In this document: positions 1 through 12,000 of the stretch, piece after piece | Layout: each line of letters opens with the position of its first letter | Numbering within the stretch: the stretch's first letter is position 1 | Source: Edaphochlamys debaryana | Taxonomy: Eukaryota > Chlorophyta > Chlorophyceae > Chlamydomonadales | Direction of reading: 5' to 3' | Assembly: GCA_016858145.1 (NCBI GenBank) | Contig: JAEHOE010000001.1 | Location: forward strand, 3,844,001-3,908,000 | Length of the DNA stretch: 64,000 bases | Notes under the pieces: model-generated | The model's database searches: none | What the model was told of the DNA's origin: nothing | The model's input: the letters and a program-made list of their open reading frames with translations, nothing else | Position numbers and translations under genes: made by a program

Positions 1-122
1 CGCACGGCCCACATTGCTGTGCACCACTTCCTTTCCCCGCAGTCACGTCCTCCCCCACCTCTCCTCCCCCCCCCCACCCCTCCCCCCCCACTCACCCCTC
101 CCCCGCCCCCACCCCGACCCAG

Positions 123-2533
123 ATCGCCGTGCTCAAGGAGATGGAGGGCAAGGGCCCGTTCAGCTCTCTGGTGATGGCGGTGGTGGTGGTCAAGGACGTG
201 GTGGTCATCATCGCCTACGCAGTCAACGTGGAGCTCATACGCATGGTGGGGCAGCATGCGGGCGGGGGGGACAGCGCGGGGTGCTGGGGCGCCTCCAAGA
301 CAACAGCATGCCATTGCTCAAACTGAGCTGCCAGAGCACAAGACCGGTGCCCGAAGCAAAGGGTACAGACCCGTTCCCGGCCTGAGCCGCAGGCAGCACG
401 CTGCTTGGCACCAGGGTCTTACAGATGCCTTGTGTGCACCCCAGCTGCCCCTGCCGCCCCTCTTCCGCCATCCCCTCTCCCCCCCAGTCGCTCCTGCCCG
501 CGGGCTCCGCCGCCGGCTCCCCGCTGCTGAGCATGGTGCTGCCCGTGCTGAGCGTGCTGCTGTCCATCACCGTGGGCGTCAGCGGGGGGCTGCTGCTGGG
601 CATCCTTCTGCGCCCGCAGTCCCTGCTGGCGCCCCTGCTGCCCAACATGTCACCCGCCAGCGTGTTCAGGTGCGGGGATTGAGGGAGGGAGCGGAGGGGC
701 TGGGAGGGAGGCTGGGGGGCATGGCCTCTGGCCTGCACTGCACTGCGGCCTGGAGCCGAGGGCCTGGAGAGTTGTGTGAGCGGCGGGAGCGGCAGAAGAC
801 CGATGAGTATGGTGCGAGAGGTCCCTTGGGCTGGGAGGTCGTGTCAGGCAGTCGGGGAAGCGGCAGTTGCGGCAGTGTCAGGCGCGAGACTGAGTGAGGT
901 AGCCGCACTTCGCGGCTGGGAGGTTGGGGCCTGAGGTCCACGTCTGTGACGCGTGTGTTCACCGTCTTCGCTCGCAGGTTCAAGCAGGCGCTGGTGCTGA
1001 CCCTGTCCACCGCCATCTTCAAGGTGTGCCTGCTCTGAGGGGTGGAGGCGGGGCGGGGCCTGGAGCTGGGGCTGCGAGGCGTGCGGCCTCGGCGTTAACC
1101 AGAGGCCCCTCACCCTCCCCCCCCTGCCCCCCTCAGCTCGCCCACCACTTTGACGCCGAGCCGCTGCTGGCGTGCGTGACCATGGGCCTGGTGCTGGTCA
1201 ACAGGAGGTGGGGGAGGAGGGGAGGGGAGGGAAGCGGCGGGGTCGGCAGGGGCCGGGGCCGCGTGGGCACCGGTCCGGCACGGGAGCTTGGTGCGGCACG
1301 GCCCTCGCCTCTGGGCCTCAGCTGTCCTCTCGCTCCTCCTGCGGATCTCCCATCCGCCCACCCATCCAACCCGACCCACTCACCACCACACCACACACCT
1401 CACACGCCCCACACACAGGCACGAGCGCGCCGACAAGGAGCGCGAGGAGCTCCACTCGGCCGTCAACGGCATCATGTCGCTCACCAACGTGGCGTTCTTC
1501 GGACTGGCGGGGGCATCGCTCAAGGTGGTGAGTGGGCGCAGGCACGAGGGGACCGGAGGGGAGGGCCTCGGGGCCCGGGGGGGAGGGCCTAAGGGCGGGA
1601 GGTCGGGCTCGGGGAGGCCGTCGTGGGCCCGGGCTAGGGGCACAGGGCAGAGGCGGCGGGGCAGCGGCACGCGGAAGTGGCCGTGCACGCCCCTGCCCGC
1701 AAGGACTCACAGACCGGGGACGCGCTCTCCGCCCCCCGCCCGCCGCCGCCACACCACTCCCGCCCCTTGCCCCCGCCTCCCTCCCCCCCCCTCCCCAGGG
1801 CTCCCTGTCGGAGATGTTCACAGCCGCGGTGCTGGTGTTCGCCGTGCGGCTGGTGGCCATCTGGCTGGGCTCCTGGCTGGGCTGCTACGCCACCGGCACC
1901 GTGGGCGAGTTCCGGCGGCTGTTCTGGATGAGCATGGTGACGCAGGCGGGCGTGGCCATGGGCCTGGCGCGCCTGGCGGGCACGCGCTTCCCGGACTGGG
2001 GGCCGCACTTCCAGACGTTCATGGTGGGGCGGGGAGGGAGGGGCAGGGCAGGGCGTGGAGATCTCGGCGTTGGGAGTTGCGGGAAGCTGGGCAACGGGGA
2101 GCGCTGGGGCCCACGGTTGGGGTCAAGTTGCGACGGGCATGGGCTAAATCGCCAGTAGGCCCTGCAAGAACCCCGCCCTCCAACCTCCCCCCACCTCCTT
2201 GCTCCTTGGTTCTCACCCCTCCACTCCCTCCCCTCTCCCCAGATGGCCATCATCCTGCTCAACCTGCTCGTGGGGCCGCCCCTGTTCCGGTTCGCGCTGG
2301 TGCGGGTGGGCGAGGCGCGCGCGCTGGGGCTGCCCATCAAGGGCCCGGGGGCGGGGGCGGGGGCCCTGGGGGCGGGGCTCGGCGGCAAGGAGAACGGCGG
2401 CGTGGGGGGCTCGGGGGGGGTCCAGGCGGAGGCGGGGGTGGGGGTCGGCCTCTCGCTTGGGCTCTCGCATCCCCACGCCCACGGGCATGGCCATGGGCTG
2501 AGCGCGGACGGCTCTGCGGAGCGGAGCGAATGA
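123..2533 (+). CDS. Cation/proton antiporter, C-terminal half (5' truncated by window)
   Basis: Multi-pass membrane protein that should exchange Na+ or K+ for H+. Seven exons join in frame: 123-245, 488-669, 978-1023, 1137-1207, 1419-1527, 1799-2023, 2243-2533, giving 348 residues to the stop; earlier exons lie left of the window. Visible are the KGPFSSLVMAVVVVKDVVVI helix, an LLSMVLPVLSVLLSITVGVSGG helix, a charged loop (HERADKEREEL), the helix MSLTNVAFFGLAGASLK and the segment MVTQAGVAMGLARLAG followed by MAIILLNLLVGPPLFR. This order matches the second half of NhaP/Kef-like CPA exchangers, where Q-A-G-V-A-x-G-L is strongly conserved. The last 65 residues are Gly-rich with a short His/Gly run (HAHGHGHG), which could bind metal but is low complexity. 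The ion is not predictable from sequence. No TGTAA signal was found downstream. Confidence 0.82.
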
Positions 2534-3318
2534 CGCCAGGCCTGGGAGGGGGGGCGGGGGCTGCAGCGGGAGGGGGGGCGGGGCGGGGAGCGAGCGGTGG
2601 TGTGGCAGGGGCGGAGGAGCATGAGCACCAGGGGTAGGGAGCAGGAGGGGTAGGGGGGTGGAGGGGGATGAAGGGTGGGGTCGTTTTGCTTCCCGTTCTG
2701 TGAGGAAGCGTGGCGGGTGAGGGCGGTCGTGAGACAAGACGTGCAATGATGTCGTGACGTTGGGCTGGGTTCGGGGCTTGTTAGCGAGCTGAGTGCAGAG
2801 GGGTGAATGCGGTGGGTGGGTTCAGGTGCAGGTGTGGCAGCGTGACTGAGGCAGGTGCAGGTGCAGGCGCGCGGGAAGGGCTTTGGCGCACGCGCGGGGC
2901 AGGTGGTGGAGGCGTCTGGATAGGGTCTGGAGCGTGCGCAGGGGTGGACACGGGTGGAGGCATGGCCTAGGCTTAGGGCCGGTGCAGATAGGTCCTCCTC
3001 TGGGGCTTGGGGGAGAGGGGTTAGGCGTGTGGTTCTTAGGGCTTGGTGTGAACGGCTGCGTGACGGCGATGGGTCCTACCAGTCTGGCCGCCCGACCGAG
3101 GAGGGGCTGGGGCCACGGACTTCTTACGGCTAGCCGCTCACAGCCACCGCTTACGCCCGTCCAACCACACATCACCACTGTGTACACCTAGCAGCAGCGC
3201 TGCACCCCAGCTCCCCGCGGACTAGCCTGCTCAGCTTCCCGTCGGACGCGACCCTTCGGTCCCGCCGCCTCAAGAGCGCTGCTTTCCGGAGAGCCAGCCC
3301 AGCTACGCAGCCGCAGCC
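2534..3318. other. Intergenic gap: antiporter 3' UTR and PhoD promoter
   Basis: G-rich on the plus strand, with stretches of GGGGTG and GGTGCAG. It contains no ORF with coding character and no TGTAA motif. The last 140 bases probably hold the 5' UTR of the phosphatase gene. Confidence 0.6.
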
Positions 3319-6300
3319 ATGGCTGCAAGCGCGGCGCCCTCGGTGGCGGCCGCTGTGACGCCCCCCAGCGGCGGCTGGCTGGGTCACGCGAGGGAGCTGC
3401 TGGCCTCACGCAAGGCGAGTCCCCGCCTGCAGATAGTGCAGTATTGCATGGTGCAGGGCGCAATTGCTGCGCTGATAGGGCGCCGGGGGCTGCCGAGGCT
3501 CCGGGGTCGCGAGCCTTTGGCGTTGACCGCGCCACGACGGTCCGCCTGCCCGCGCCTGGCACGCCGACGCCGCACTTCCCCTTCCCCCCCTCCTCCCATG
3601 TCACAACGCCCCCTCCCTCTCCCCCGCAGGGCCCCCACGCCGCCCCCATCCGCGAGAACACGTGCGGCTGCGGCGCGCTGCGGCTGCCCCGCAGCATCGG
3701 GCCCCTGCTCCGCCTCAAGGGCTGCGACCCGGGCGCGGGCGAGTGGCAGGGCAGCGTGCTGCTGGGCCGCACCGCCACCGCCCCCGAGGAGCTGGTGCGC
3801 CTGGGCGGCCCACCGCCGCAGCCCTCGGACGGAGGCGGAGGCGAGGACGGCAACGGCAGCGCCGTCAGGGAGGGGGACGCCTACAGCCCGGCGGGGGACG
3901 GCGGCGGGTTCGGTCACGGGGGGCTGGAGGAGGGCGGCGATTCGGGCGCGTGGCCCCCGGTGCTCAAGTACACGCTGTCCCCCGCGCCGCCGCCCAGCGG
4001 CGCCCCGGGCAGCGGCCGGCCGCCCCCCTCCACGCCGCCCCGCACGCTGCGCCCCACGCTCCTCGCCACCTACCGCCCGCAGCCCCACACCCCGGGCCCG
4101 GGCGGAGACCTGACCTCCCCCAACCCGCCCGGCACGGACCCAACCCAGGGGGGCCCCTCTGCCAGTGACTCTGGTTCTGGCCCCACGGGTGGCTCCGCGG
4201 CGCTGCCCCTGGCCGTGTCCTTCTGGCGCTTCGACCTTCGTGTGGCGCTGCTGGACGCGGGGCCGCAGTGGCTGGAGTACTGGGTGGAGGAGCAGCCGCG
4301 GGGGCCGGGGCTGGGGGGGGCCGGAGGGGGTGGGGGCGGGGAGGTGGGGGCGGCGCCGGAGCGCTTCCGCGCCTACCTGCCCGCCTGGGGCGAGGGCTGG
4401 CGCTGGGCCTTCCATTCGTGCGCGGGCTTTGCGCTGGAGGTGCCTGGGGAGGAGCAGGCGGAGACGTGCGTGCTGGGGGGGCTGGGGTAGTGGCTGGGGG
4501 GCGAAGGGATGCTCTGGAGAAGGGAAGGAGGGGATGAGGATAGGAGGGGAAGTGGGGTTGGAAACGTGCGTGCTGAAGCCGGACGTGGTGACAGTTGATG
4601 GAGACGCCCCAAATCCCTGCCCCTCCCCATCCCCCGCAGCTACCACGGTGTTGCGCCCCTGTGGGCCGACCTGCTGTGTCGGCACTCGGTCCGCCCCTTC
4701 GCGGCGCTGGTGGGGGGCGGGGACCAGCTGTACAACGAGTGAGGGGGGAAGGGAAGGGGGGGAAGGGGGGAAGTCAAGACATGGGTGGGGAGCGGCTTGC
4801 CGGGGGCCTCTGTCGCCCTAGGGCTGTGACCAGCAGAACGTTTGAAGGGCTCAGGGCTGGGGATCAGCATGACAACGCCTGTGCAGCCCCTGATTGCCCC
4901 GCTTCCTGGGTCCTTGCCGCCTCCCTTCGCAGCGATGTGTGGCAGGTGCCGGCTCTCGAGGTGAGCGGCCCTCGGGGTACCCGCTTCGTCTCATCTGTGT
5001 GCTGCAGCCGAACAGCAACTCCGTCCTTTGCGTTGAGCGCAACCCACCGTCCACTAGCAACCCTCGCCCCTCCCCTCCCACCCTCCCCCCCTCCCCTCCC
5101 CTACCCCCCCCTCAGGCCTGGCTCAACATGCCCGACCCCGCCCAGCGCCTGGCCGCCCCCTTCGCCCCCGCCATGGCCGCCCAGGTCACGGCCTACTACC
5201 TGGCCCACTACGCGACCCACATGGCGGGGGCGGGGGCGGGGCCCATGCGGGTGGCATTCGCCTGCATACCCCAGGTGGGCATGCAGCGGGGAGCCGGCGG
5301 CAGAAGCCGGGAGAGGGGTGGGAGCTCGGCGTGGGAGCTAGGTGCGGGGCCATGAGTTTGTTTTCCTCGCATTCGGGGGCTGGGACCAGGCGCTGACCCA
5401 AGTCCTGCGTGCCCCCGCCAGGTCAACACGTGGGACGATCACGACGTGAGTTGGACGTGGGGCCATCATGCATGGGGATTGGGTCCAATGCGTGGGGTAT
5501 GTCTTGCCCCCAGGGTTGCAACGCTATGCCTGCCAATGCGTCGACGTGGCCACAGCGCCGCAGTGGTGATGAGAACCCACTCTTCGGGACCCCACTGTTT
5601 GCCCCGGCCTCCCCCTTCCCGCCCTCCCGCCCGCAGTGGTGCGGCCTACGCCCCGTTCCCCACTCCCCCTGGCCCTGATCCGACCCCATCCCGCAGAGCT
5701 TGGCCCCGCCGCCCCTCCTTCCACCCGTCCCCCCAGATCTTTGACGGCTGGGGCTCCTACCCCACCTCCCTGTCCGACTGCCCCGTGTTCAAGGGCGTAT
5801 TCGCCTGCGCCAAGGCTGCCTACATGCTCTTCCAGGCGGGTGCAGGGAGGGGGGTTGCTGCCGGTATGGGTGCGCGGCGGCCGACGCGGTCGCACAGATC
5901 CCTGCTGCTGCACAGGCCTCTGCCCGCCGACCTGGCAAGCACGTGCGAGCCCCTTGCCGCCCCCCTCCGCCCCCTGCCCCCCCCCCCCCGCAGCAGCACA
6001 CCACCCCCGGCCGCGCCCCCTCCGACGGGCTGCTGGTGACCCCCCAGGGGGGCCTGCACCGGGTGGTGTGCCTGGGACCGCGCCAGGCGCTGCTGCTGCC
6101 CGACCAGCGGGCGGAGCGGAGCAGGTGCGGGGTGGGGGGGGAGAAGCGGGGGAGGGGGGCATCACGGGGGAGCGGAGGTCGGGGCTAGGGCCGAGCGCAT
6201 GGTGGCAATGTGTCTGCACGGGCCGTGCCCTTGCGCACTCGCTTGCCTGGCACCCCTTTTCTTTACCCCCTGCCCCTCTCCCCCCCCGCAGGTATCAGGT

Positions 6301-8345
6301 GCTGCCGGTGGAGTCGTACGCCGAGGCCTTCGCCTCCCTCCTGCGCCTGCCCCCCAGCGTGCGGCACCTGGTGCTGGTGGCCACGGTGCCCATCGTCTAC
6401 CCCCACATCACGGGGAGCCACACGTGGGGCGGGGGGGGGGGGAGTGAAGCCGGTGAAGGGGTCTAGGGGGGACTGCACAGGCGTGGAGGCAACGTACTGG
6501 GTGTGCCCATACCTGCTCTAGCCGCCCGACCCCCTTGAGTTCCCCCCCCCTCCCCCCCCCCAGGCTGCTGCAGTGCTTCCGATGGCTGGACCGCACCCCC
6601 CTGCTGCGGCCCATGGTGGCCAAGACGGGGGTCAGCAGCGCTATCATGAACAAATTCGGTGGGGGTGGGGGTGGTCAGGGTGGGGAAGCTCGGCCGCAGG
6701 GGGCACTCGCACAGCACGCCAGGGCTCCTCAGACGCCTCCTCTCCATTTACGCCACCCCCTCCCCCCTCCCCCCCTCACCCCCCAAAGGTGAGCCCGAGC
6801 TGCTTGACGACCTGGCCGACCACTGGGTGGCGCCGGGGCACCGGGGGGAGCGGAGGTTCCTGGTGGAGCACCTGCAGGTGGGGGGGAGGGGGGAGGGAGG
6901 GGGGGGCCAGGGGAGAGGGGGGGCCAGGGGGGCATGTGAGCATGCAGTATGCCTCTTGGGCCTTACCCGACGCCCACACACGCCGCTCTGTCCCCTACAC
7001 CCCCTCACCCCAGATGGTGGCCAAGGCGCGGAACTGCAGGTGCGGGGGTGCGTGGACTGCCTCTGGGATCTGTGCCCTGCTCGAGGTCCGCACAGACCTG
7101 CCGACTCCCTTCTGCAGTTCTGCTACGCCCTTCTACCCCCCCCCCCTCCCCCCTCCCCCCCCCAGGGTGTCCATCATCTCTGGCGACGTGCACCTGTGCG
7201 GCGCGGGCGTGCTGCACTCGTGGCCCAAGAACCCCCTGCGGCCACCCCGGAACGACTGGCGGTTCATGGTGCAGGTGCGCCGCAGTGAGGGAGGGGCCCC
7301 GATGGCGACGGATGCTCCCTGCCCAGCCATCAACCGCCTCCGAGCCAGACGCCACATCCCACTTGATTACCAGCGCAGCCTCCCCCCTTCCTCCTCCCTT
7401 CCTCCCCCCTGGGGCCCCCCCCAGATCATCTCCTCCGCCATTGTAAACGCCCCCCCGCCCACGGGCCTGGTCAAGGTGCTGCAGTGGTCCGGCCGCGCGG
7501 GCCTCACCAACCGCCGCACGCGCAACCACCTGCTGCGCACCTTCCGCGACCACCCGGGGCGCAGCAAGCTGCTCAACCTGCGCAACTGGGCCGAGGTGGA
7601 GGAGGCCAAGGTGGGGGGGGGCAGCGGGCCTTGGGTGGGGTGGGACCATGACCGGGCACCGCCCAAGCCCGGTTTTGCCTACAACAGGCCTACAGCGCAC
7701 TTACATGCCAGCACCTGTCCCCCAGGGCGGCGAGCTGGTCTTCACCCTCCGCGTGGAGCAGCCCTACCCCCCTCCCGCCACCGACGCAGAGGGCCACCCC
7801 GTGCACCAGCCCCGGCGCCTGCTGGGCTGCCTGCCGCTGCCCGGCTCCGCCTCCCCCCGGCCCCCCCGCCGCCACCTGCGCCACCCCGACCTCCGCCCCG
7901 GCCACGCCCCCGCCGTGGGGGAGCCCGCGGGCCCCGCCTCGGCTGCCGCCAGGCGCAAGGAGGGCGAGGGCGAGGGGGCCGAGGGGGCGGAGGGGGCCGG
8001 GGGCGGCGGCAGCGATGACGACGGCCACGGGGTGCTGCGGCGCACGAGCGTGCACGAGGACGTGCTGGGGGCGGGGGTGGGGCAGGGGGCGGGGGCGGGG
8101 GAGGGGCGCATCCGCTCCTACCGGGTCGTGGCGCCGCTGCTCGAGGTGAGGGGGGCGCGAGAAGTGGTACGGTAACCAAGGGATGATGAAGTTGGCTTCT
8201 TGCTCTCCAGCTCTTGTTCATTAGCTTGCGCCACATGGGGAGTTGCCCACTGTACGTTGCCCCCTGTCCCCACGTCTCTCCCCAGGTGCGGCGCACGGTG
8301 CCCGGCAGCAAGGAGCACGCCAAGTACCAGGGGGAGGACTTCTGA
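3319..8345 (+). CDS. PhoD-like metallophosphatase
   Basis: Predicted metal-dependent phosphatase/phosphodiesterase of the PhoD superfamily, closest in layout to the large fungal and algal PhoD-like proteins. Sixteen exons: 3319-3414, 3630-4465, 4640-4738, 4933-4960, 5116-5274, 5422-5445, 5737-5835, 5994-6124, 6292-6423, 6564-6658, 6789-6877, 7014-7039, 7166-7274, 7425-7610, 7726-8145, 8286-8345; 862 residues. Family marks in order: FHSCAGF, LVGGGDQLYN, the metal site NTWDDHD-IFDGWGSYP (about residues 407-420), YMLFQ, LPPSVRHLVLVATVPIVYP, NKFGEPELLDDLADHW and IISGDVHLCGAG (GDVH about 611-614). The catalytic Asp and His clusters are present, so activity is likely. Introns 1 and 7 start with GC instead of GT. 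The metal motif sits on a 24-base microexon. Residues about 110-240 and 760-830 are low-complexity insertions. No signal peptide is clear. Confidence 0.88.
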
Positions 8346-9035
8346 GGAAAGGAGGGATGAAAGGGAAGGTATGAGGGCCGGAGGAGCAGGGGGTGTAAGG
8401 AGGGGGCTGGGGTGGCGGATACCCGCGGCGGGGGTGCATGGCATCATGGTGTCCCCGCAACGGGGCCGGGATGGTTGGGGGTTGGGGGGATGAACCATGG
8501 CCGGTGCCAAGCCCTCAGACTGCATAATCAGTACCGTGCGGTTGACCGTGAGGTGGTGACGGGTGGCTCGGAGGGCCGGCGTCTGCACGGTTTCCTGATG
8601 AACCTGACCGTGGGGCGTGGGCGTGGGTGAACGGCGTTCATGCCCGCCCATCGATGTTTGGGGCATGCCGACCCAAGTTGACAAATGACCTACATGTGTG
8701 GATGCACAAGTTGATGTAAGCTGCCGTCCGTGCTCCACGGGCTGAGGGGGCGGGGGAAGGGGGGGCGAGGGGGCGGGGCGCGTACCGTGTGCGTGTGGGG
8801 TTTCGCGGGGTTGACCCTCCGACGCGATGCCAGCGTGGCTCTCGGGTCTCGGCTGTGGCGCAGCCGGGCGACCACCGAGCAGCACAACGCACTTACAAAC
8901 ACTCTGCATTCGCAGTTTACAGCGCTCCATAGATTGCATCTACTGGGTGCTAGCACGCTCTGAACAGCGACCACTCAATTCCCCAATTTTGTTCAGCCGC
9001 AACCTCTCTACCGGTGCCAAAGGCGCTCGGGTGCC
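8346..9035. other. Intergenic gap: PhoD 3' UTR and promoter of CCD-like gene
   Basis: No convincing ORF. It holds the PhoD poly(A) motif and, from about 8860, a less GC-rich stretch that is probably promoter and 5' UTR of the next gene. Confidence 0.5.
8715..8719 (+). terminator. Putative poly(A) signal TGTAA of PhoD gene
   Basis: TGTAA, the usual chlorophyte polyadenylation motif, lies 370 bases after the stop on the coding strand. No other copy was noticed in the gap. Confidence 0.55.
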
Positions 9036-12000
9036 ATGAGGCTTAGCACATATGGCTCTGTGGCAGGCCAGGGTGCCCAGAGCTCCCGGAGCGGGGCTGC
9101 AGTTCAAAGCGCTGTCGCTGGCTGTCTCGCCAGACGACCAGCAAACTCGAGGCCAGGAGCATTGCACCATGGCTGGCACCTTTCAGCATCCCAGCCTGTG
9201 GCGAGCCGCGATGTCGTCCTCGACGCGTCGCTGGAGGCCAGCACTGCAGAGCTCATCGACACAGTTAGCCGCTCGGTGACTGCTTTTGTCGAGGACGTCC
9301 CCGCGGACGTGCACGTGTCAAGCGTCCTGCCTGAAGTCGCTGAGGACGTCCAGGAGGAGCCGACCACCCCGGCCCCGCCCAAGGAGAGCACCAACACGCT
9401 CATCAGCCCCAAGTTCCGACCCTTCATGGTATGTGCTCTCCCCTCAGCTACGGCGAGATCTGCGAGTGTGTTTGGCGACAGCGCATGGCCGCTTCAAGGT
9501 CATTGCCACGTCCCCTGCGCGGTGCTTCAATCACGTCATCCCCCCGCCCCCCCCACACCACCACAGGACGCCCTGCATGCGGGCTTCGCCTTCAACGCCC
9601 GCGAGCAGCCACAGGGCGCCAGCCTGCAGGTGGGCGGCTGGGGAACCGGGGGGCCTTGGGTGGTGCGCAGCCCCTAGCAATGGCCTTGTAGCGGCAAGCC
9701 CCTTCTACCTAGCCTCCATTCCCATCGCCCATCCCATGCCTCACCCTCTTCCTCCCTTCATCCCTGCCTCCGCCCTCACCCCGCCCCGCAGCTGCTGCAG
9801 GGCTCCGTGCCCCGCGAGCTGCGCGGCACGCTCTTTCGCAACGGCCCCGGCCGCACCTCCCGCGGCCCCAGCGCCCAGCGCCACCCCCTGGATGGGGACG
9901 GCCTGGTGGCGGCCGTGGCCTTCCCAGGGGACGGCACCGCCACCTTCCGATCTGCATACGTGCGCACACACGAGTGGGTGTTGTGTGGGGAGGAGGGAGG
10001 AGGGCAGGAGTGCTGAGGGGCGGGGGCGTAGGCCAGAGACTGGAGGCAGCTGCAGCACACGCCTGCCTATGCTGGATGCCTGACTGGCTGCGAGGGCAAG
10101 GGCCAGACCGCCTGAGCCGGCCCCCTCATCCCCTGCCCCGCACCCCGCCCCTTCCTTATAGGCACGAGGCGGAGGACGCTGCCGGGCGGCTGCTGTTCCG
10201 CGGGCGCGTGGCCAGCCAGCGGCCCGGGGGCCTGCTGGGGCGGGTGGGGGACCTGAGCTGCCGCAACGCCGCCAACGCGGGAGTGGCGCTGCGGGGGGGC
10301 AGGCTGCTGGCGCTGTCGGGGGTGAGGGGGGGTGGCCGTGTCGGGAGGGGGGACAGAGGCCGGGGGGGAAGGACTTCGGCCCGCACCCGCCAGCCCACGC
10401 TGCACGCCACGACACACGGGCTGAGGAGCCCGACTGCGGCTTGGGCCGGAACATGTTGCAAGGTGTGTTCCTGCCAGCGCTTACCTGCCCGGACTGAAGT
10501 CTCCAACCCCCTTACTACCCAACCCACCCCCCAGGCCGGCCTGCCGTACGCCCTGGACCCCGCCTCCCTGGCCACCCTGGGACCCGACACGATGGGCGGC
10601 GCCGCGCGGCCCGGCGTGCCCTTCAGCGCCGGCAGCCCCGGGGCCGACCACGCCCTGGGCCGGGCGCACCGCCGAGCGGGCGCCAACGAGGCACTGCCGC
10701 GGGAGGCCACGGCGCTGGGGGGGGACGCGGTGGCGCCCCGGCCCCGCCTGTGCAGCCGCACGGTGAGTACCGTATATTTATCGGGCGTACGGGGTGGGGA
10801 AGCACTCGGAAGGGAGGCGTGCGGAGACGGCTCTAGATGGCGTACGCTGGGAGGCGCACCCGAGTCGCCTGCAGAATGAGGGAGCCCAGGCACCAAGCCG
10901 CACAGACTGAGCCCCATATTGCTGTCCCCCTTTCCCAGAACCGGCGCATCTTCTGGTCGCACCGCACCGTCATCGCCGGCGCTGAGGAGGCGGCGGAGGC
11001 CAAGGCGCGCGCCGAGGCCGAGGCGGCGGAGGCTGCCGCCGCCGCCGCCGCTGCCACCGGCGACGCTGCCGCGCCCCCCCGCCTCCGCGTGCAGGACCCC
11101 GTCACCCTCCTCCTGGACGCCGCGGGTGCGGCCCTCAACTGGCTCACCACCCCCGCCCAGCGGCAGCTGCAGACCGTCATCATGCTGTGGGAGGAACCCG
11201 CGGAGGGGCCTGACGGCGCCGCGGCGGCACAGGCGGGGCCCGGCGGCGAGGCGCTGCGGCTGCGCTACCGCGTGCCGTCCATGGGCGGCTTCGCTGCGGT
11301 GACGGATGTGGCGGTGACGGAGAGCTACTACCTGCTGCTGCAGCCGCCCTGCCACGCACAGGTGGGGGCGGGGGTGCTGGGGTTGGTGGGACCGTGGCGA
11401 GGGCACTTGCACGGCACAACGGGTACAACCGAATGCACGTGTGCACCGCTCATGACTCCTATGGCCCGGTCCCCCCCCCCCCCCCTCGCCCCCCCCGCCC
11501 CCAGGCGCTGCCGTTCCTCCTGGGCGACGCCAGCCCCGCCGCCTGCCTCCGCTGGCGCGATGGCGAGCCGGCGCTGCTGCACGTCATCCCGCGCCCGGGC
11601 TCGGCGGCGGCCAGGTGGGGCCACCTCTGGGGTGGCGCAGCCTTGCCTTGCCTCTTACCCCGCCGGGCCCCGGAGAGGGGACCTGCGTCCGGTCCTGACC
11701 ACTGAACCTCTCACATGTCAACTCTGTCTTCCCCTCTTCCCTCTCCCAACCCCCAGCCGCGGCGAGCAGCCCCGCCTGCTGCCCGTGTCCCCCGCCCTCT
11801 TCGTGACGCACGCAGTCAACGCCTTCGAGGTACCCCTGCCCAAGGACACCGCCCCGGTGCCCGCCCCCGCCTCCCCTTTCATCGCCTCCATCGCCGCCGC
11901 CGCCTCCACCCCCGGCGCCTCCCCCAGCCTCATCGCCAGCCTCAGCGAGGCCATGGCGGGCCCGGCCCTGCCCGGCCCCACCGACGCACCCGACTCCCAT

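Noticed and set aside
3384..4685. 433-codon minus-strand ORF
   Set aside because: Antisense to PhoD exon 2, Arg/Pro-rich throughout, no domain, and the plus-strand frame has clear family motifs.
6541..6563. Poly-C/pyrimidine runs throughout, considered as repeats or structured elements
   Set aside because: They lie directly before AG acceptors in almost every intron and are ordinary polypyrimidine tracts in a GC-rich genome.
6573..8018. 481-codon plus-strand ORF
   Set aside because: It reads straight through five introns of the PhoD gene; only short pieces are real exons, and much of it is in the wrong frame.
10156..11412. 418-codon minus-strand ORF
   Set aside because: Antisense shadow across several CCD-like exons and introns; no recognisable protein.
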